Assembly (NCBI RefSeq): GCF_018603885.1
Contig: NZ_JAHGAW010000007.1
Coordinates: forward strand, 69,443 to 133,442
Direction: 5' to 3'
DNA from: Sphingobium nicotianae
GTDB lineage: Bacteria; Pseudomonadota; Alphaproteobacteria; Sphingomonadales; Sphingomonadaceae
Length of the DNA stretch: 64,000 nt
The position numbers and the translations under genes are program-made. The notes under the pieces are model-generated. The model had not been told where the DNA came from. It was given only the letters and a program-made list of their open reading frames with translations, and searched no databases. Of the stretch, positions 59,301 through 64,000 are shown piece by piece (within the stretch, counting starts at the first letter, position 1; each line of letters begins with the position of its first letter).

Positions 59301-59538
59301 GGGCGCCCGGCTCTATATCGGCCTGTCGACCTCCTACCGGTTCAATCTTGCCGGCGGGAAGCAGAATGCGGAATTCTTCCTGTCGATCCGCAACCTGTTC
59401 GACCGCGATCCGCCGAGCACGCCGAGCAACGTCAATGGCTCGTCGGGTTATGTGGCGGGCAATGGCGGGCCGACCAACCCGGTCTTCTACGATACGCTGG
59501 GTGCTCGCTGGCGCGCAGGTGTCCGCGTCGCCTTCTAA
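56350..59538 (+). CDS. TonB-dependent outer-membrane receptor
   Basis: A 1062-residue outer-membrane transporter: signal peptide (about 1-24, ending AWAQ), TonB box region (DLGEIVVTGSRI, about 36-47), plug domain (to about 190; includes GGASAAYGTDALAGVVNVIL) and a 22-strand barrel ending in the C-terminal VRVAF required for outer-membrane insertion. It belongs to the large OAR/BtuB-like group expanded in sphingomonads, which import plant- and polymer-derived molecules. Its position opposite the exported dioxygenase and PQQ dehydrogenase suggests that it brings in their substrate. Monocistronic, closed by a strong terminator. Confidence 0.93.
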   Translation: MRAFKTSTAVSVLALLAVPNIAWAQGAEQPQQSAENTDLGEIVVTGSRIGHSTFNSPTPVTVISGDTIQALGQVNIGETIQSLPQNVSKSSDTNTGLTATIQNINAGANIADLRGLNPNNGVRTLTMIDTRRVVPSTTGGAVDTNIIPSMLVKSVETVTGGASAAYGTDALAGVVNVILDKELNGIKGQVDYGQTFRGDGKTTHVSFAAGTGFDGDHGHIIFGAEYQNSGVVGDCVYVREWCAKSPDTFDNQFFATNKLPRTIRGDNGAYTNYALSTVIRMTTLGPRFNPLPLRGLVFNDAGTQVLQYDAGQYTSNSGFGERQGGTCTLDCSPWSEVQLRPEVKRLSLFSHADYEFSPKLKAFIEGSYASRASHVAGISLGPSSGTPIRSDYFYLKGVTYYDQASGTNKLLSDLIAANPSSQPTMNGISQAPGVPTTALFIAKHMRNVPGTRQSVNTDMGTWRIATGLKGDLDIFNGLKWDAYYQYGRTTQDVVVTGNRVNRFFMYALDAVDQGLATTGVANGVAVCRATLPGPANTSTPAGFEQHWNQADAAGCVPLNILGKNTENPAAIAYAYRDATERFTYNQHVAALNVSGDVFDGWAGPISIALGGEYRFESGATTHNKLPFNVTNTNSPFGNDIKGDLKILETYGEVNLPLLKDFPIAQYVELNGAVRETFQTNKDGTSGNSKNLKFTTWKASAIWDVTDWLRFRATRSRDVRAASFTDLYTNLPTVDPGPPAGGVPNWYIPPSSYPSTVVNDFAKVTYPANFALKPEVGNTLTVGVVFQPKGFATGLRLSVDYYRIDLQGAIGVLTANDVFAACYNANSFCDKILAADGTPFSQLAVNDPKRQDVGTVIRGANNIGSVLTEGWDVELLYSLQLDKIAASLPGRLTLRGLATINDKMIVDPNTTDSIKGVDYHNQTGGSAFSGFTAPSKYILTSYATYDIGGFSMTWDAKYIPRGIYDVRKSTSLPYTDGFSINNNDVGARLYIGLSTSYRFNLAGGKQNAEFFLSIRNLFDRDPPSTPSNVNGSSGYVAGNGGPTNPVFYDTLGARWRAGVRVAF

Positions 59539-59558
59539 AAAATCCTTGCAAGGAATCT

Positions 59559-59602
59559 TCGGCCACGGCGCACCTCTCCTCGGTCGCCGTGGCCGATTTT
59601 TT
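59559..59602 (+). terminator. Intrinsic terminator of the TonB receptor
   Basis: A 12-base perfect stem (TCGGCCACGGCG / CGCCGTGGCCGA) with a 14-base loop, followed by TTTTTT, 20 bases after the receptor stop. Confidence 0.9.
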
Positions 59603-59632
59603 CCTGATGATGAGAGAAGGCGCCTTTCGCGC

Positions 59633-60838
59633 CTAGCCCGCCAGTCCCAGCGTCGCCCAGTCGAGGGTAAGAGCCGTGTCGCCGGCTTGTGCGGGGGCAG
59701 CACCGGCAGGTCGGATGATCAGCGCGTTGGCCTGCGCGGCGGCGCGCATTGCGGCGCTGTCCTGATAGCCAAGCGGCGTGGCGATGCCGTCCTTGAGCGT
59801 TGCGCGGATGAAATCGGTGCGATTGCCGACCCCAGCCATGTCCGCACCCAGCCGCGCGGCCTGGGGTCGGGGAACCGCATCGGATGCGCCGGCCAAATGA
59901 CGGACCAGCGGGAGCAGGAAGAGCGCGCCCGTTACCAGCGCTGAAACGGGATTGCCGGGGAGACCGATCACGATCGCCCGATCGAGCCGTCCGACGATCA
60001 GCGGCTTGCCCGGCCGCATCGCGATCCGCCAGAAATCGATGCTGCCGCCTGCCGCTTCCAGTGCCGGACGGACGAGATCATGATCGCCGACCGAAGCGCC
60101 GCCCGATGTCACGATGATGTCCGCCTCGCCGGCCGCGCGCAGGGCGTCGGTCAGGGCCGGCAGATCATCGGGGGTCAGCCGCTCGTCAAGGATCGTGCCG
60201 CCGGCGCCTTCGATCATCGCGCGCAGCATGATGCCGTTGGAGGCGGGCAGCTTGCCCGGCGGGCAGGGCGCGCCGGGCGGCACCAGTTCGTCGCCCGTGG
60301 AGAGGATTATCACGCGCGGACCGGGGCGCACCGGCAGCTCGGCATGGCCGGCCAGCGCGGCGAGCGCGATCTGCGGCGGACCAAGGCATGTTCCGGCGGG
60401 GAGCAACAGGTCGCCCAGGGCAAAATCGCTGGCCCGGGGCCGCACATGGCGGCCGAGCTCGCCCGGCCCGTCACCGGTCATGCGTACCGTTCCGACCCGC
60501 GCCTCGACATCCTCTTGCAGCACGACCGTATCCGCGCCGGCGGGCATGGGCGCGCCGGTGAAGATGCGCATGGCCGTGCCCGGCGCGATCGCCTGCGCCG
60601 GGGGCACAGCCCCGGCCGCCATCTCGCCGGCCAGCGTCCACGGGCCGGGAATGTCGGCATAGCGCACGGCATAGCCGTCCATCGCCGAGAGGTCCGTCCA
60701 CGGCTGATCGCGCCCTGCGAGGAGCGGCTCGGCGAGATAGCGGCCGATGGCCTCTCCGAGCGGCATCGGCCGGGCGGGCAATGGCGTCGCCAGCGCGAAC
60801 AGCCGCGCCTGCGCCTCCTCGACCGGGAGCAGGCTCAT
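59633..60838 (-). CDS. moeA: Molybdopterin molybdenumtransferase MoeA
   Basis: A 401-residue cytosolic enzyme that inserts molybdate into adenylated molybdopterin. Domain signs: the N-terminal SAMDGYAVR, the MoeA N-domain with IFTGAPMPAGAD, the MogA-like domain with ILSTGDEL, SNGIML and TSGGASVGDHD, and PGNPVSA near the end. The ATG overlaps the stop of the acetyltransferase gene by four bases. It is the last gene of trpD-trpC-moaC-GNAT-moeA. In many sphingomonads lexA follows moeA; here the accessory region begins instead. Confidence 0.95.
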   Translation of the reverse strand: MSLLPVEEAQARLFALATPLPARPMPLGEAIGRYLAEPLLAGRDQPWTDLSAMDGYAVRYADIPGPWTLAGEMAAGAVPPAQAIAPGTAMRIFTGAPMPAGADTVVLQEDVEARVGTVRMTGDGPGELGRHVRPRASDFALGDLLLPAGTCLGPPQIALAALAGHAELPVRPGPRVIILSTGDELVPPGAPCPPGKLPASNGIMLRAMIEGAGGTILDERLTPDDLPALTDALRAAGEADIIVTSGGASVGDHDLVRPALEAAGGSIDFWRIAMRPGKPLIVGRLDRAIVIGLPGNPVSALVTGALFLLPLVRHLAGASDAVPRPQAARLGADMAGVGNRTDFIRATLKDGIATPLGYQDSAAMRAAAQANALIIRPAGAAPAQAGDTALTLDWATLGLAG

Positions 60839-61293
60839 GCCGCGGCTCCGTCGATCATGCGGCGGAAATAGACGACGCGTTCGGTCTCTTCGAAGCCGAT
60901 CGCACTGTGAAAGGCGTGGCTGGAAAGATTGTCGAGCAGGGCATCGGACGCAAGCTCCGCAGCGCCGCGCGCGCCACCCCAGCGCTTCGCTTCCTCGACG
61001 AGCGCCCGCGCCACGCCCTGGCGGCGATGACCGGGCGCGACATAGATGCCTTCCAGGAAAGCGACGGGTGATCCGTCGCAGCCGTTCACATAATCCCGGC
61101 GGAGCGTGACTTCGGCAAAGCCGATCGGCTCATCCCCGTCAGCACATGCGATCAGGACAAGATAACTGGGCTCCGCGCCAATCATGTCTGGCGCCAGGAT
61201 CGTCAACTCGTCGATCGAACTATCCGGCCAGAGTGCCAGGCGAAGGGATTCGATTGACGCCAGATCGTCAAGCGAGGCAGGCACGATCCGCAT
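60835..61293 (-). CDS. AAC(6')-like aminoglycoside N-acetyltransferase
   Basis: A 152-residue GNAT protein with the marks of the AAC(6')-I group: RDYVNG, SPVAFLEGIYV, the acetyl-CoA loop HRRQGVARAL, SDALLDN, SHAFH and GFEETERVVYF, in that order and at the usual spacing. Proteins of this class acetylate the 6'-amino group of aminoglycosides such as tobramycin and amikacin. The size also fits. The gene lies between moaC (three-base gap) and moeA (four-base overlap), so it is expressed with the housekeeping operon and probably chromosomal and intrinsic. Activity on antibiotics is not proven; another amine could be the real substrate. Confidence 0.85.
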   Translation of the reverse strand: MRIVPASLDDLASIESLRLALWPDSSIDELTILAPDMIGAEPSYLVLIACADGDEPIGFAEVTLRRDYVNGCDGSPVAFLEGIYVAPGHRRQGVARALVEEAKRWGGARGAAELASDALLDNLSSHAFHSAIGFEETERVVYFRRMIDGAAA

Positions 61294-61296
61294 GGC

Positions 61297-61764
61297 TCAC
61301 GCCGTCCAGTCGCCGGACTTGCCGCCGGCCTTGGCCGAAACATGAATGTCACCGATTGTCATATGCTTATCGACCGCCTTGAGCATGTCGTAGAGGGTCA
61401 GCAAGGCAGCGGAAACCGCCGTCAGCGCCTCCATCTCGACGCCGGTCTTGCCGCTGGTCCTGACTGTCGCGGTGGCAGTGGCGCCCGTGGCATCGAGTGC
61501 CAGATCGAGCGTGATACCGGTCAGCGGCAAGGGATGGCACAGCGGGATGATCTCGCTGGTGCGCTTGGCGGCCATGATCCCGGCGATGCGCGCGGCGGCG
61601 AACACGTCGCCCTTGGCGGCGCTGCCCTCGGCAATGGCGGTGCGCGCCGCGTCGTTCATGGCGATGCGGCCGGTCGCGGTCGCGGTGCGCGCCGTGTCGG
61701 CCTTGGCGGTGACGTCGACCATGCGCGCCGCGCCGGCCTCGTCGGTATGGCTGAGCTTGCTCAT
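61297..61764 (-). CDS. moaC: Cyclic pyranopterin monophosphate synthase MoaC
   Basis: A 155-residue enzyme of the early molybdenum cofactor pathway, acting with MoaA to form cyclic pyranopterin monophosphate. The signature [13 protein letters not shown], the motif [10 protein letters not shown] and the catalytic DKHMTI are present; the length is standard. It lies ten bases after trpC in the same direction. The pairing of moaC and moeA with trpC is conserved in alphaproteobacteria. Confidence 0.96.
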   Translation of the reverse strand: MSKLSHTDEAGAARMVDVTAKADTARTATATGRIAMNDAARTAIAEGSAAKGDVFAAARIAGIMAAKRTSEIIPLCHPLPLTGITLDLALDATGATATATVRTSGKTGVEMEALTAVSAALLTLYDMLKAVDKHMTIGDIHVSAKAGGKSGDWTA

Positions 61765-61774
61765 GCCCGGAACC

Positions 61775-62560
61775 TCATGCGCCGATCAGCGCGCGCGTCG
61801 CCGCCTCGACATCGGCCTGGCGCATCAGGGACTCGCCGACGAGGAAGCAGCGCACGCCATGCGCGGCCATCGCGTCGAGATCGGCACGCGAGCCAAGACC
61901 GCTCTCCGCGATGAAGGTTCGGTCCGCAGGCGCGCGGCCCACAAGCTCATAGGTTCTCGCAAAATCGACTGTGAAGTCCTTCAAATTACGATTGTTCACG
62001 CCGATCAGCTCGGACTTGAGCAGAAGCGCGCGGTCCAGCTCCGCCTCGTCGTGCACCTCGACCAGTGCGTCCATGCCGAGTGCCATCGCCACTTCCTCGA
62101 TCTCCAGCATCTGCGCGTCGGAGAGGGCCGCGACGATGATCAGGATCGCGTCCGCGCCGATCGAGCGGCTCTCCAGCACTTGCCAGGGGTCGACGATGAA
62201 ATCCTTGCGCAGCACCGGCAGCGAACAGGCCGAGCGCGCCGCCACCAGATAATCCTCATGTCCCTGGAAATAGGGTGCATCGGTCAGCACCGAGAGGCAG
62301 GCGGCGCCGCCGGCCTCATAGGCGCGGGCATGGGCCGGCGGATCGAAGTCGGCGCGGATCAGCCCCTTGGACGGGCTCGCCTTCTTGACCTCGGCGATGA
62401 GGCCATAGCCATCGAGCGCCGCACGATCGAGCGCCCGGCGGAAGCCGCGGGGCGGCGTCTGGCCGGTGCAGCGCAACTCCAGCTCGGCGAGGCCGGTCTG
62501 GGCCTTGCGTGCCGCCACTTCCTCGCGCTTGGTCGCGATAATCTCGTCGAGCTTGTTCAT
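61775..62560 (-). CDS. trpC: Indole-3-glycerol-phosphate synthase
   Basis: A 261-residue TIM-barrel enzyme of tryptophan synthesis. The motifs [31 protein letters not shown] and FIAESGLGS are all present and hold the catalytic lysine and glutamate residues. It is the stand-alone form, not fused to TrpF. The ATG overlaps the trpD stop by four bases (ATGA), so the two are coupled. Confidence 0.97.
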   Translation of the reverse strand: MNKLDEIIATKREEVAARKAQTGLAELELRCTGQTPPRGFRRALDRAALDGYGLIAEVKKASPSKGLIRADFDPPAHARAYEAGGAACLSVLTDAPYFQGHEDYLVAARSACSLPVLRKDFIVDPWQVLESRSIGADAILIIVAALSDAQMLEIEEVAMALGMDALVEVHDEAELDRALLLKSELIGVNNRNLKDFTVDFARTYELVGRAPADRTFIAESGLGSRADLDAMAAHGVRCFLVGESLMRQADVEAATRALIGA

Positions 62561-63570
62561 CGATAGGCGATCCAGCAGTTGAGCAGGGCGTTGGCAAGCC
62601 CCTTGTCGATCGCCTCGGCCGCTTCCTCAACACCTTCAGCCAATGTGTCGACGGCGCCCGCGACCATCAGGGCGGCGGCGGCGTTGAGTAGAACCGCATC
62701 GCGATAGGCGCCCGGTTCGCCGTGAAGCAGGGCTCGCAGCGCGGCAGCATTATGCGCCGGATCGCCACCACGGATCGCCTCGAGCGGATGGCTCGGCAGG
62801 CCGGCGTCGGCGGCGCTGATCCGACGCATCGCGACAAGACCATCGCCGCGCACCTCCGCGACGTCATTGCCGCCGGCAAGGCTGAGCTCATCCAATCCCT
62901 CATCGCCCGAGATCACCATGGCATGCTCGGTGCCGAGCGCGGCCAGTGCCTGCGCATAGATCGGCACATAAGCCGGCCGGGCAATTCCGATCAGCTGACG
63001 CGTGACCCCGGCGGGATTGGCGAGCGGCCCCATCAGGTTGAAGATCGTGCGTCGGCCGATCGCCTTGCGGATCGGCCCGAGCCGCTTGAGCGAAGGGTGG
63101 TGCGCCTGCGCGAAGAGGAAGCAGATGCCGATGTCGGCGAGGCTGCGCTCGGCATGGCGCGCGGCGGCATCGAGATCGAGCCCCAGCGCTTCCAGCGTGT
63201 CGGCGGCGCCCGCCTTGGAGGATGCGGCGCGATTGCCATGCTTGGCCACCGGCACGTCGCAGGCCGCGACGACGAGGCTGACGGCGGTCGAGACATTGAG
63301 CGTGTGATGCCCGTCGCCGCCCGTGCCGCAGACATCGATTGCCCCTTGCGGCGCCGCGATCGGAATGAGGCGCGCGCGCATCTCGCGTGCGGCGGCGGCG
63401 ATCTCGATATCGGTCTCGCCGCGCTCGGAAAGCGTCACCAGGAACCGCGCGATCGCTTCCTCGCTCACCTTGCCGTCGAGGATCGCCGCAAAGGCGTGCG
63501 CGGCTTCGTCCGCGGCGAGCGGCGATGCTGGATCGGGCAGGGCGGTCAGGGCAGTCATAACGGCGTCCAT
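62557..63570 (-). CDS. trpD: Anthranilate phosphoribosyltransferase
   Basis: A 337-residue enzyme joining anthranilate to phosphoribosyl pyrophosphate. The PRPP site is [16 protein letters not shown] (shown in part), with KHGNRAASS and [10 protein letters not shown] further on. Two in-frame ATGs (63570 and 63558) are possible; neither has a clear ribosome-binding site. trpG, often found directly upstream in this group, is not there: the 245 bases before the start hold no gene on this strand. Confidence 0.96.
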   Translation of the reverse strand: MDAVMTALTALPDPASPLAADEAAHAFAAILDGKVSEEAIARFLVTLSERGETDIEIAAAAREMRARLIPIAAPQGAIDVCGTGGDGHHTLNVSTAVSLVVAACDVPVAKHGNRAASSKAGAADTLEALGLDLDAAARHAERSLADIGICFLFAQAHHPSLKRLGPIRKAIGRRTIFNLMGPLANPAGVTRQLIGIARPAYVPIYAQALAALGTEHAMVISGDEGLDELSLAGGNDVAEVRGDGLVAMRRISAADAGLPSHPLEAIRGGDPAHNAAALRALLHGEPGAYRDAVLLNAAAALMVAGAVDTLAEGVEEAAEAIDKGLANALLNCWIAYR

Positions 63571-63815
63571 AGGGGCGGTGACGCCGAAATGTCGAGCCGT
63601 TCGAGCGCGTGGAACGCGAAATGCTCGGCATGCGCTGCGAGGCCGGACAACGGAGCATTCGGGATATTACGCATTATTGCCCTGTCAGTCGGAGCGTATC
63701 TGACGGGTAGCATCGGCGTACACGCCATGCCTGCCGATCCGAAAGGCCGGCCGGGCAGCGCCGGTTTCGATTGAGGAGAAGCTTTTCGCTTTGCCGTGTG
63801 CTCATGGAGGATGCC

Positions 63816-64000
63816 ATGAATCGCTCGATTTCCCTGCTGGGTCTCTCCCTGTTCGTCGCGCCGCTCGCCGCCTGCGTGGACGACGGCTATGGCGTCATGT
63901 CGGTGGGCATGTCCTATCCCTATTCCGGTTATTATGACGGCTTTTACGGGCCGATCTATGATGGCTATTGGGGCAGTAACGGCTTTTTCTACTATCGGCA
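63816..64000 (+). CDS. Small Tyr/Gly-rich lipoprotein, partial at the right edge
   Basis: The reading frame starts at an ATG five bases after GGAGG and is open to the window end (61 codons seen). It encodes a signal peptide with lipobox LAAC (cysteine 20), so a lipid-anchored envelope protein is expected. A Tyr/Gly-rich stretch then follows (for example SGYYDGFYGPIYDGYWG). Such aromatic-rich small lipoproteins are common in sphingomonads and have no known function. The C-terminus is missing. It is divergent from trpD. Confidence 0.75.
   Translation, partial: MNRSISLLGLSLFVAPLAACVDDGYGVMSVGMSYPYSGYYDGFYGPIYDGYWGSNGFFYYR

Noticed and set aside
56488..59703. A 1071-codon open frame on the minus strand
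   Set aside because: Antisense to the TonB receptor, Arg/Val/Ala-rich, no domain; it also runs through the intrinsic terminator.

Overview
The window is high-GC DNA from an alphaproteobacterium, most likely a sphingomonad (order Sphingomonadales). The case rests on gene content and order: yajC-secDF-Mth938, the nfuA-tsaB-rimI-mucR-fur-plsC-miaB / phoH-ybeY-corC neighbourhood, gltB/gltD, uppP beside an NDUFA9-like gene, trpD-trpC-moaC-moeA, UrcA and MucR proteins and a large TonB-dependent receptor. No rRNA, tRNA, CRISPR array, transposase or integrase was seen. The first 80 bases are almost pure C and look like a contig-end or sequencing artefact.

Layout. 0.1-1.9 kb: four small minus-strand genes, including a LuxR-type regulator with a C-terminal membrane anchor. 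2.1-5.4 kb: yajC, a fused secD-secF gene and a Mth938-like gene. 5.5-8.0 kb: a Tat-exported class V PLP enzyme, a small unknown and a DEDDh exonuclease. 8.3-19.8 kb: a conserved housekeeping block (corC, ybeY, phoH ... miaB, plsC, fur, mucR, rimI, tsaB, nfuA-like), split between phoH and miaB by a small membrane protein, a solitary mreB and a CLC channel gene. 19.9-26.1 kb: M16 protease, GGDEF protein, GST and two small envelope proteins. 26.3-35.0 kb: gltD and gltB with a secreted DUF2059 protein coupled between them, then uppP and an NDUFA9-like gene.

35.1-59.5 kb is an accessory region dominated by exported redox enzymes. It holds a duplicated alpha/beta-hydrolase lacking the nucleophilic serine in both halves; an UrcA protein; an RND efflux pair; a Tat flavin amine oxidase, a c-type cytochrome and two exported RidA proteins; a hybrid kinase with a LuxR-type response regulator; a second cytochrome with a Tat-exported D-amino-acid-oxidase-like protein whose fold order looks circularly permuted; an exported methyltransferase; an exported SnoaL-like protein; a PQQ dehydrogenase with a C-terminal cytochrome domain; a Tat-exported carotenoid-cleavage-type dioxygenase; and a TonB-dependent receptor. 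A plausible reading is a periplasmic oxidation system for an amine or aromatic compound taken up by the receptor. Electrons would go to cytochromes c and reactive imines would be handled by RidA. The substrate cannot be read from the sequence.

59.6-63.6 kb returns to housekeeping genes: moeA, an AAC(6')-like acetyltransferase, moaC, trpC and trpD on the minus strand. A partial Tyr/Gly-rich lipoprotein gene runs off the right edge. Four copies or fragments of one palindromic intergenic repeat lie at 8.3, 11.6, 16.8 and 46.0 kb.
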